Positions 46,299 to 53,653 of a stretch of DNA of 64,000 nucleotides are shown here, in pieces. Both the position numbers and the translations under genes were made by a program. The stretch spans positions 4,380,001-4,444,000 of the forward strand of contig NZ_CP092827.1 in NCBI RefSeq assembly GCF_022533585.1, in the 5' to 3' direction. Under the pieces are notes generated by a model. It searched no databases, had not been told where the DNA came from, and worked only from the letters and a program-made list of their open reading frames with translations. Positions within the stretch are counted from its first letter, which is position 1, and every line of letters begins with the position of its first letter. The DNA is from Pseudomonas sp. LS.1a. Lineage in GTDB: Bacteria; Pseudomonadota; Gammaproteobacteria; Pseudomonadales; Pseudomonadaceae.

Positions 46299-49178
46299 AT
46301 GCAAACCGACACAACTCGCGAGAACCCGCAGGCCAAGGTGCCGCAGGCCGCCGATTCCAACCAGGATCTGGCCGCCACCGCCCCCGGCCAACTGCGCGTG
46401 ATCAAGCGTAACGGCACTGTCGTCCCCTACACCGACGACAAGATCACCGTTGCCATCACCAAGGCGTTCCTCGCAGTTGAAGGCGGCACCGCCGCCGCTT
46501 CGTCGCGCATCCACGACACCGTCGCGCGCCTGACCGAGCAGGTCACCGCCACGTTCAAGCGTCGCATGCCATCGGGTGGCACCATCCACATCGAAGAAAT
46601 CCAGGACCAGGTCGAACTGGCCCTGATGCGCGCCGGCGAGCAGAAAGTCGCCCGTGACTACGTGATCTACCGCGAGCAGCGCGCCAAGGAGCGCGCCACC
46701 CGCGTGAACGCCGAGTCCGTGGTCGAGCCGCACCCGTCCATCCGCATCACCCTGGCCGACGGCAGCCTGGCGCCGCTCGACATGGCCCGCCTGAACACCA
46801 TCATCAGCGAAGCCTGCGAAGGCCTGGCCGAAGTCGATGGCGACCTGATCCAGCGCGACACCCTGAAGAACCTGTACGACGGCGTGGCCATCAAGGACGT
46901 CAACACCGCCCTGGTAATGACCGCCCGTACCCTGGTAGAGCGCGAGCCGAACTACTCGTTCGTGACCGCCCGCCTGCTGATGGACACCCTGCGCGCCGAA
47001 GGCCTGGGCTTCCTGAACGTGGCCGAGAGCGCCACCCACCACGAAATGGCCGACCTGTACGCCAAGGCCCTGCCAGCCTACATCGACAAAGGCGTCGAGT
47101 TCGAGCTGCTGGACCCGGCCCTGAAAGGCTACGACCTGGACCGCCTGGGCAAGGCCATCGACCACGAGCGTGACCAGCAATTCACCTACCTGGGCCTGCA
47201 GACCCTGTACGACCGCTACTTCATCCACAAGGATGGCGTGCGCTTCGAGCTGCCACAGGTATTCTTCATGCGTGTGGCCATGGGCCTGGCGCTGGAAGAG
47301 AAAGACAAGGAAGCCCGTGCGATCGAGTTCTACAACCTGTTGTCGTCGTTCGACTACATGGCCTCGACCCCGACCCTGTTCAACGCCGGCACCCTGCGCC
47401 CGCAGCTGTCCAGCTGCTACCTGACCACCGTGCCGGACGACCTGTCGGGCATCTACCACGCGATCCACGACAACGCCATGCTGTCGAAATTCGCCGGTGG
47501 CCTGGGCAACGACTGGACCCCTGTGCGTGCACTGGGCTCCTACATCAAGGGCACCAACGGCAAGTCGCAGGGCGTGGTTCCGTTCCTGAAAGTAGTCAAC
47601 GACACCGCCGTTGCCGTGAACCAGGGTGGCAAGCGCAAGGGCGCCGTGTGTGCCTACCTGGAAACCTGGCACCTGGACATCGAAGAGTTCATCGAGCTGC
47701 GCAAGAACACCGGTGATGACCGTCGTCGTACCCACGACATGAACACCGCCAACTGGATCCCTGACCTGTTCATGAAGCGTGTCTTCGATGACGGCAAGTG
47801 GACCCTGTTCTCGCCTTCGGAAGTGCCAGACCTGCACGACCTGACCGGCAAGGCCTTCGAAGAGCGCTACGAGTACTACGAAGCCCTGACCGAGTACAAC
47901 AAGATCAAGGTGTTCAAGACCATCCAGGCCAAAGACCTGTGGCGCAAGATGCTGTCGATGCTGTTCGAGACCGGCCACCCGTGGCTGACCTTCAAGGACC
48001 CGTGCAACCTGCGTTCGCCGCAGCAGCACGTGGGCGTGGTCCACAGCTCGAACCTGTGCACCGAGATCACCCTGAACACCAACAAGGACGAGATCGCGGT
48101 CTGCAACCTGGGCTCGATCAACCTGCCGAACCACATCGTCGACGGCAAGCTGGACACCGCCAAGCTGCAACGCACCGTGAACACCGCCGTGCGCATGCTC
48201 GACAACGTGATCGACATCAACTACTACTCGGTGCCGCAAGCGCGTAACTCGAACTTCAAGCACCGCCCGGTCGGCCTGGGCATCATGGGCTTCCAGGATG
48301 CGCTGTACCTGCAGCACATTCCGTACGGTTCCGATGCCGCCGTCGAGTTCGCCGACAAGTCGATGGAAGCGGTCAGCTACTACGCCATCCAGGCGTCCTG
48401 CGACCTGGCCGACGAGCGCGGTGCGTACGAGACCTTCCAGGGTTCGCTGTGGTCCAAGGGCATCCTGCCGCTGGATTCGCAACAGATCCTGATCGAAGCC
48501 CGTGGTGCCAAGTACATCGACGTCAACCTGGAAGAGTCCCTGGACTGGGCCCCGGTGCGCGAGCGCGTCAAGAAAGGTATTCGTAACTCGAACATCATGG
48601 CCATCGCGCCGACCGCGACCATCGCCAACATCACCGGCGTGTCGCAGTCCATCGAGCCGACCTACCAGAACCTGTACGTGAAATCGAACCTGTCGGGCGA
48701 GTTCACCGTGATCAACCCGTACCTGGTCCGCGACCTGAAGGCCCGTGGCCTGTGGGACTCGGTAATGATCAACGACCTGAAGTACTACGACGGTTCGGTG
48801 CAGCAGATCGAGCGTATCCCGCAAGAGCTGAAAGACCTGTACGCCACCGCGTTCGAAGTCGAGACCAAGTGGATCGTCGATGCCGCCTCGCGTCGCCAGA
48901 AGTGGATCGACCAGGCCCAGTCGCTGAACCTGTACATCGCCGGCGCCTCGGGCAAGAAGCTGGACGTGACCTACCGCATGGCCTGGTACCGTGGTCTGAA
49001 GACCACCTACTACCTCCGTGCCCTGGCCGCGACCAGCACCGAGAAGTCGACCATCAACACCGGCAAGCTCAATGCCGTTTCCAGCGGTGGCGACAGCGCC
49101 CCGGTCCAGGCAGCCGGCCCTGCGCCAGTGCCGAAGGCCTGCGCGATCGACGAGCCTGACTGCGAAGCCTGCCAGTAA
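46299..49178 (+). CDS. nrdA: Ribonucleotide reductase class Ia, alpha subunit
   Basis: Reduces ribonucleoside diphosphates to deoxyribonucleotides. It is 959 residues, longer than E. coli NrdA (761), because the N-terminus has two ATP-cone-like regions: LRVIKRNGTVVPYTDDKIT (from residue 32) and IRITLADGSLAPLDMARLN (from residue 148). The catalytic core has LSSCYLTTVPDD and NLCTEITL with the active-site cysteines and SGKKLDVTYRMAWYRGLKTTYYL near the end. The C-terminus is CEACQ, the redox pair that reloads the active site. GGAGA lies upstream of the ATG. Confidence 0.97.
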   Translation: MQTDTTRENPQAKVPQAADSNQDLAATAPGQLRVIKRNGTVVPYTDDKITVAITKAFLAVEGGTAAASSRIHDTVARLTEQVTATFKRRMPSGGTIHIEEIQDQVELALMRAGEQKVARDYVIYREQRAKERATRVNAESVVEPHPSIRITLADGSLAPLDMARLNTIISEACEGLAEVDGDLIQRDTLKNLYDGVAIKDVNTALVMTARTLVEREPNYSFVTARLLMDTLRAEGLGFLNVAESATHHEMADLYAKALPAYIDKGVEFELLDPALKGYDLDRLGKAIDHERDQQFTYLGLQTLYDRYFIHKDGVRFELPQVFFMRVAMGLALEEKDKEARAIEFYNLLSSFDYMASTPTLFNAGTLRPQLSSCYLTTVPDDLSGIYHAIHDNAMLSKFAGGLGNDWTPVRALGSYIKGTNGKSQGVVPFLKVVNDTAVAVNQGGKRKGAVCAYLETWHLDIEEFIELRKNTGDDRRRTHDMNTANWIPDLFMKRVFDDGKWTLFSPSEVPDLHDLTGKAFEERYEYYEALTEYNKIKVFKTIQAKDLWRKMLSMLFETGHPWLTFKDPCNLRSPQQHVGVVHSSNLCTEITLNTNKDEIAVCNLGSINLPNHIVDGKLDTAKLQRTVNTAVRMLDNVIDINYYSVPQARNSNFKHRPVGLGIMGFQDALYLQHIPYGSDAAVEFADKSMEAVSYYAIQASCDLADERGAYETFQGSLWSKGILPLDSQQILIEARGAKYIDVNLEESLDWAPVRERVKKGIRNSNIMAIAPTATIANITGVSQSIEPTYQNLYVKSNLSGEFTVINPYLVRDLKARGLWDSVMINDLKYYDGSVQQIERIPQELKDLYATAFEVETKWIVDAASRRQKWIDQAQSLNLYIAGASGKKLDVTYRMAWYRGLKTTYYLRALAATSTEKSTINTGKLNAVSSGGDSAPVQAAGPAPVPKACAIDEPDCEACQ

Positions 49179-49234
49179 GGCCAGGCCGAGGCTTCCTACG
49201 GGAAGCCTCAACGCGTTTTGCGCACCACTGCGGA

Positions 49235-49270
49235 CCCTGTGGGAGCGGGTTCACCCGCGATGAGGCCGGC
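49235..49270. repeat. Single REP unit between nrdA and nrdB
   Basis: CTGTGGGAGCGGGTTCACCC followed by GCGATGAGGCCGGC, one family A unit. It may lower or stabilise one part of the nrdAB transcript. Confidence 0.8.
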
Positions 49271-49424
49271 ACTCCCGCCGCCTCTCCACAGCCAGACACA
49301 ACAAGCCGTGGCTGCAAAGCCGCGGCCAGCCCTTTTCGGGCACTTCAGATTTGCGTGCACCGCACCGCAACCAAGATCCACCGGCCATACTTGATAGATG
49401 GCCCTCAAGCAGGAGAATCTCACC

Positions 49425-50675
49425 ATGCTGAGCTGGGACGAATTCGATAAAGAAGACGGCGAAGTAGCCGCCAAAGGCAACACCCCTGCGCAGGCCGCTG
49501 CCGCCGCCACCCTCGACAAGCTCGACAGCGCCGGTGGTGCCGCCGCCCTGGAAGCCCGTGTCGCCACCGCCGACGACTCCGACGCGGTCAAGCGCGCCAA
49601 GGCTGCCCTGAACGACCTCGACATCGCCGAAGGCCTGGCCGAGCTGGAAGGCTCCAGCGCCCGCGTGCGCGTTGACGAAAAGCGCATGATCAACTGCCGC
49701 GCCGACCTCAACCAGCTGGTACCGTTCAAGTACGACTGGGCCTGGCAGAAGTACCTGGACGGCTGCGCCAACCACTGGATGCCGCAAGAGGTCAACATGA
49801 CCGCCGACATCGCCCTGTGGAAGAGCATGGACGGCCTGACCGAAGACGAGCGTCGCATCGTCATGCGCAACCTCGGTTTCTTCTCCACCGCCGACTCGCT
49901 GGTCGCCAACAACCTGGCCCTGGCCGTGTACCGCCTGATCACCAACCCGGAGTGCCGCCAGTACATCCTGCGCCAGGCCTTCGAAGAGGCGATCCACACC
50001 CACGCCTACCAGTACTGCATCGAGTCGCTGGGCATGGATGAAGGCGAGATCTTCAACATGTACCACGAGATCCCGTCGGTCGCGAAGAAAGCCGCCTGGG
50101 GCCTGAAGTACACCCGCGCCATCTCCGATCCGGAATTCAACACCGGCACCGTCGAAACCGACAAAGAGCTGCTGCGCAACCTGATCGCCTACTACTGCGT
50201 ACTGGAAGGCATCTTCTTCTACTGCGGCTTCACCCAGATCCTGTCCATGGGCCGCCGCAACAAGATGACCGGCGTGGCCGAGCAGTTCCAGTACATCCTG
50301 CGTGACGAGTCGATGCACCTGAACTTCGGTATCGACGTGATCAACCAGATCAAGATCGAGAACCCGCACCTGTGGGACGCGGCGATGAAGGAAGAAGCGA
50401 CCCAGATGATCCTGCAAGGGACCCAGCTGGAGATCGAATACGCCCGTGACACCATGCCACGCGGCGTGCTGGGCATGAACGCAGCGATGATGGAGGACTA
50501 CCTCAAGTTCATCGCCAACCGTCGCCTGACCCAGATTGGTCTGAAGGAAGAGTACCCAGGGACTACCAACCCGTTCCCTTGGATGAGCGAGATCATGGAC
50601 TTGAAGAAAGAGAAGAACTTCTTCGAGACTCGTGTGATCGAGTATCAGACGGGTGGTGCACTGAGCTGGGACTGA
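49425..50675 (+). CDS. nrdB: Ribonucleotide reductase class Ia, beta subunit
   Basis: Carries the di-iron centre and tyrosyl radical for NrdA. The 416-residue protein has an N-terminal acidic/Ala-rich extension (to about residue 75) and then the ferritin-like core with metal ligands in [16 protein letters not shown], the radical-helix region and [14 protein letters not shown]. The ATG at 49425 has AGGAGA 9 bases upstream; an ATG at 49398 lacks one. It is 246 bp from nrdA, with a REP unit between. Confidence 0.96.
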   Translation: MLSWDEFDKEDGEVAAKGNTPAQAAAAATLDKLDSAGGAAALEARVATADDSDAVKRAKAALNDLDIAEGLAELEGSSARVRVDEKRMINCRADLNQLVPFKYDWAWQKYLDGCANHWMPQEVNMTADIALWKSMDGLTEDERRIVMRNLGFFSTADSLVANNLALAVYRLITNPECRQYILRQAFEEAIHTHAYQYCIESLGMDEGEIFNMYHEIPSVAKKAAWGLKYTRAISDPEFNTGTVETDKELLRNLIAYYCVLEGIFFYCGFTQILSMGRRNKMTGVAEQFQYILRDESMHLNFGIDVINQIKIENPHLWDAAMKEEATQMILQGTQLEIEYARDTMPRGVLGMNAAMMEDYLKFIANRRLTQIGLKEEYPGTTNPFPWMSEIMDLKKEKNFFETRVIEYQTGGALSWD

Positions 50676-50696
50676 TCGTCCGGGCTGAGCATCGAG

Positions 50697-50724
50697 AAGG
50701 CTGCCAATTGGCAGCCTTTTTTTG
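50697..50724 (+). terminator. Terminator of nrdB
   Basis: Stem AGGCTGCC/GGCAGCCT around AATT with seven T, 23 bp past the nrdB stop. Confidence 0.93.
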
Positions 50725-50875
50725 CTTGGAAAATGGCCGAACAGGAAGCTTCCTACAGGGTTTGGCATTGTTACTTTTAGGGCATCGCGATAACGTCTTA
50801 TGGCGCTTAAGAACGCTCACGCAGCGGAATCCCGTTCCCGTTAGCAACGGCTCTCCAATATCAGGATAGCCAAAC

Positions 50876-51412
50876 ATGAACAGCCTCAATACACCCACCC
50901 TCTTCACCCGTCACAACCGCCCACTCCACACCCTCTGGTTCGAATCCCAAGCCTGGTTCTGCGCCCACGAACTCGGCCGGCTGAGTGGGCACTTCTTCGA
51001 CGAACACTGCATGCGCAAGCTCGACCCGGATCAGTACCGCACTGTGCAGCTGCTGCGCTATGGCAAGTACCAGGAGACCACCATGGTCAGCGAGTCCGGA
51101 GCCTATACCTTGCTGGCGCATCACCATGTGCCGGAGAACCGCCATTTGCGTTGGTGGCTGACGCATGAAGTGGTGGCGGTGCTGCGCGATGGGCAAGCTG
51201 ACGGGGTAGAGGATGCGCCGCGACTGGGGCAGATGTGCTGGCCTGGAGGGCGGAGCGCGACGTTGTTGTATTGGCAGAGTGAGCCTTGGGTGAGGATGCG
51301 GGATATGCCTGTGGTGCTGGCTGGGGAAGTTGATCAGCAGGGGCCGGTGGAGAAGCGGAAGTTGAGTTGGCGGGCGTGTGCGCAGCGAGCGCTGCGGATG
51401 CATGGGGTTTAG
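50876..51412 (+). CDS. Bro-N domain protein
   Basis: A 178-residue protein with an N-terminal BRO domain (HTLWFESQAWFCAHELGRLSGH, then DPDQYRTVQLLRYGKYQETT and VSESGAYTLLAHHH). This DNA-binding module is common in phage antirepressors. The rest (RHLRWWLTHEVVAVLRDG and later) has no known domain that I recognise. No phage genes surround it. AGGA lies 9 bases before the ATG. The end of the gene (from about 51150) is rich in G and poor in C in third positions, unlike its neighbours, which suggests transfer. Confidence 0.8.
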   Translation: MNSLNTPTLFTRHNRPLHTLWFESQAWFCAHELGRLSGHFFDEHCMRKLDPDQYRTVQLLRYGKYQETTMVSESGAYTLLAHHHVPENRHLRWWLTHEVVAVLRDGQADGVEDAPRLGQMCWPGGRSATLLYWQSEPWVRMRDMPVVLAGEVDQQGPVEKRKLSWRACAQRALRMHGV

Positions 51413-51430
51413 CAGGCGGTTTTGCCTGTG

Positions 51431-51650
51431 CTGGCCTCTTCGCGGGTGAACCCGCTCCCACAGATGGCTCAGTTTGCCAGATGTTCTTGGTAAGCAGGCC
51501 AAGAACAGAGGTAAGTGCCGGAGTTGGCAATAGGCACTCTGGGCTGATGCAAAACCTGTGGGAGCGGGTTTACCCGCGAACACCGGCGCAGCCGGTGCCA
51601 TGCACCGCGTCGTATTCTTCGCGGGCACGCCCGCTCCCACAGGTACAGCG
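51431..51650. repeat. REP units and composite family D copy 2
   Basis: A single REP (CTCTTCGCGGGTGAACCCGC, 51436-51463) is followed by a family D composite (51553-51641): GTGGGAGCGGGTTTACCCGC, GAACACCGGCGCAGCCGGTG, CCATGCACCGCGTCG, TTCTTCGCGGGCACGCCCGC. They fill the space after the Bro-N gene. Confidence 0.8.
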
Positions 51651-51711
51651 CTAGCTTATGGGCTGCGCTGTACCCTGAGATTGCAGCCTTGGAACCGCCA
51701 GATCCTGAAGT

Positions 51712-51999
51712 CTATTCGAGCCGCTCGGCAGCCTTCTTGTATGCCTGGTCCCGTTCGCGACGATCAACAGCGACGACAAAAACCACGATCTCTTGGTCAA
51801 TGACCTGATAGACCAGTCGATACCCGCTGCTGCGCAGCTTTATCTTGTAGCAGTCAGGCAGCGAGTGAAGGCGATTTGCCTCGATTCGAGGGTTCAGCAG
51901 AACTTCCGCCAGTTTCTTCTTGAACTGCTGACGCACCGTATCGCCCAGCTTCTTCCACTCTTTCAATGCACGTGAATCGAAGTCGAGGCTATAGGTCAT
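51712..51999 (-). CDS. RelE-family toxin
   Basis: A 95-residue protein of the RelE/ParE superfamily: MTYSLDFDSRALKEWKKLGD at the start, LPDCYKIKLRSSGYRLVYQV in the middle and VVAVDRRERDQAYKKAAERL at the end. RelE toxins cleave mRNA on the ribosome. Its reading frame overlaps the antitoxin gene by 11 bp, the usual arrangement of the pair. Confidence 0.92.
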   Translation of the reverse strand: MTYSLDFDSRALKEWKKLGDTVRQQFKKKLAEVLLNPRIEANRLHSLPDCYKIKLRSSGYRLVYQVIDQEIVVFVVAVDRRERDQAYKKAAERLE

Positions 52000-52228
52000 C
52001 CAACTGGACCCTCACGCGCTGCGGGGAAGCAAGCCGCTCTTTCACAGTCGCAATGAGATCTTCATCGTCCTCAGTCATCAGGACAGGGCGGAAGGGCAGC
52101 TTGCCTCGCTCTGCAACATACTGCAGAGCCTGGCGCATGAGTTCGGAGGGGGTAACGCCGAGGCGCTCAAGCTCTTTGTATGCGCGGGCTTTGAGTTCGT
52201 CGTCGACACGTATGTTGATGGATGCCAT
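51989..52228 (-). CDS. RelB/DinJ-family antitoxin
   Basis: A 79-residue protein with an N-terminal ribbon-helix-helix (ASINIRVDDELKARAYKELERLG followed by VTPSELMRQALQYVAE) and a C-terminal tail that should wrap the toxin. It lies upstream of and overlaps the toxin gene. RelB proteins usually repress their own promoter with the toxin as co-repressor. Confidence 0.92.
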   Translation of the reverse strand: MASINIRVDDELKARAYKELERLGVTPSELMRQALQYVAERGKLPFRPVLMTEDDEDLIATVKERLASPQRVRVQLDDL

Positions 52229-52583
52229 GGGGCGGCCCTAAGGTAAAGACGTTTGTCATTACAATGCACGCGTCTTTTCGATTTCGCAATGGCAGTTTGT
52301 CTGGGGCTCAGCAGTGCGACATGAACTGCTGGGGTTGCGGCGCAGCCCTTTCGCGGCACAAGGCCGCTCCCACGGGGGATCGCGTAGCTCGGGAGATTTC
52401 AGAATGGCAGTGGTCGAGCAGGTTCGACCGCCTTGGGCGGCCAAATACGAATTGAGAGGCCTCGCCCACGCCGACAAAGGGGGTGCGGCACCACAAGGTG
52501 CCGGGACTGGACATGCCAGTCTACGTGGTCGTGGGCGAGGCCAGTTCTGAAGATAGCTCAGGGTAGAGCTACCGTCCGCGACT
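52229..52583. other. Gap between RelBE and LysR gene with REP unit and structured element
   Basis: No gene is seen. A family B REP unit lies at 52336-52376 (CCCTTTCGCGGCACAAGGCC then GCTCCCACGGG). A three-way-junction-like element is at 52458-52542. A further hairpin, TAGCTC AGGG TAGAGCTA, is at 52553-52570, close to the end of the LysR gene. The relBE promoter must lie just right of 52228. Confidence 0.6.
52458..52542. other. Predicted three-way-junction structure of unknown function
   Basis: The outer stem GGCCTCGCCCACG (52458-52470) pairs with CGTGGGCGAGGCC (52530-52542) over 13 perfect base pairs. Inside are two perfect hairpins, CGGCACC-ACAA-GGTGCCG (52486-52503) and GACTGG-ACATG-CCAGTC (52505-52521). 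No protein frame explains it, and it is not a REP unit. Confidence 0.6.
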
Positions 52584-53480
52584 TCAATCCAGCTGCTGGG
52601 CCCGCAAATCCTGCGCCAGCATGTCGATGAAGGCCCTGACCTTGGACGAGCCGTACTTGCTCTCCCGGTGCAGTACATGAATCGGCCATGGCGCCTCTTC
52701 GTACTCGGCCAGGATCACCTGCAGCTGCCCGCTGGCCAGTTCATCCGCCACCTGGTACGACAGCAGGCGAGCAATCCCCAGTCCGCCACTAGCAGCCGCT
52801 ATCGCCCCATCATTGCTGGTCACCGTCAGGCGGGGCTTCACGCGCACCAGGGTCGGCTCCTCGGTCACGCCGAAGCGCCAGCCGGCACGTGGCGACAGGT
52901 TGGTGGTGCCGATCACCGCATGCCCCGCCAGGTCGGACGGGTGCATCGGCACGCCATGGCGCGCCAGGTAGTCGGGGGACGCACACAACATGCGCCGCAC
53001 CCTGCCCACCCGCAGCGCTTTCAGGCCGGAGTCTGGCAAGGGGCCGATGCGTACGGCCACGTCCATACCCTCCTCGACCATGTTCACTATGCGGTCGAGG
53101 AAGTAGGCGGAAACGTCAACCTCGGGGTACTGCTGCAGGTAGCGGACGATGCACGGCATGACGTACTTCTTGCCGAACAGGATCGGCGCGGTGACGGCCA
53201 GGTCACCTTTGGGTGTGGCATTGATGCCGGCAGCCGCTTCGTTGGCCTCGTGGATGCTGGCGAGGATAAGCCGGGTGTCTTCCAGGTAACGGCCACCCGC
53301 TTCGGTCAGGCGCACGCTGCGGGTGGTGCGCAGCACCAACTTGACCCCGAGCTGCTCTTCCAGGGCGCTGACGGCACGGGTGACTGCGGCTGGGGAAATG
53401 TCCAGGCGGCGTGCAGCGGCGGCGAAGCTTTCCAGTTCGCCTACGGCGACGAACACCTTCATCAGGTGGATCTGGTCCAT
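52584..53480 (-). CDS. LysR-family transcriptional regulator
   Basis: A 298-residue regulator with an N-terminal winged helix (MDQIHLMKVFVAVGELESFA, then AAARRLDISPAAVTRAVSALE) and a substrate-binding domain (about 90-295). The sequence is of the CrgA/PA3398-like subgroup (GDLAVTAPILFGKKYVMPCI). It lies downstream of the fusion oxidoreductase gene on the same strand, with a REP pair between. Target and inducer are unknown. Confidence 0.93.
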   Translation of the reverse strand: MDQIHLMKVFVAVGELESFAAAARRLDISPAAVTRAVSALEEQLGVKLVLRTTRSVRLTEAGGRYLEDTRLILASIHEANEAAAGINATPKGDLAVTAPILFGKKYVMPCIVRYLQQYPEVDVSAYFLDRIVNMVEEGMDVAVRIGPLPDSGLKALRVGRVRRMLCASPDYLARHGVPMHPSDLAGHAVIGTTNLSPRAGWRFGVTEEPTLVRVKPRLTVTSNDGAIAAASGGLGIARLLSYQVADELASGQLQVILAEYEEAPWPIHVLHRESKYGSSKVRAFIDMLAQDLRAQQLD

Positions 53481-53540
53481 GCGGGCTCCTGGGATTGTGA
53501 GGTGCCGGGATTATCTTTCATCTGGGCATTTTGTGTTGCC

Positions 53541-53648
53541 AATACCGGCCCTTTCGCGGGCTTGCCCGCTCCCACAGGTTATTCACCGCTCCTGAGGGCA
53601 GTGGAGTACCTGTGGGAGCGGGCAAGCCCGCGAAAGGGCCGGGACAGG
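53541..53648. repeat. REP pair, family A
   Basis: Inverted cores, GCGGGCTTGCCCGCTCCCAC on the left and its complement on the right, with about 35 bp between. It lies between the LysR gene and the fusion oxidoreductase. Confidence 0.9.
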
Positions 53649-53653
53649 CTACC

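Noticed and set aside
45930..49211. A very long open frame (over 1,000 codons) on the minus strand opposite nrdA
   Set aside because: It is the mirror of nrdA caused by high G+C third positions. The plus-strand frame has full RNR homology, and the minus frame has no known motif or ribosome site.
52553..52570. TAGCTCAGGGTAGAGCTA resembles a tRNA D-arm
   Set aside because: No anticodon arm, T-arm or acceptor stem can be found around it, so it is only a hairpin.
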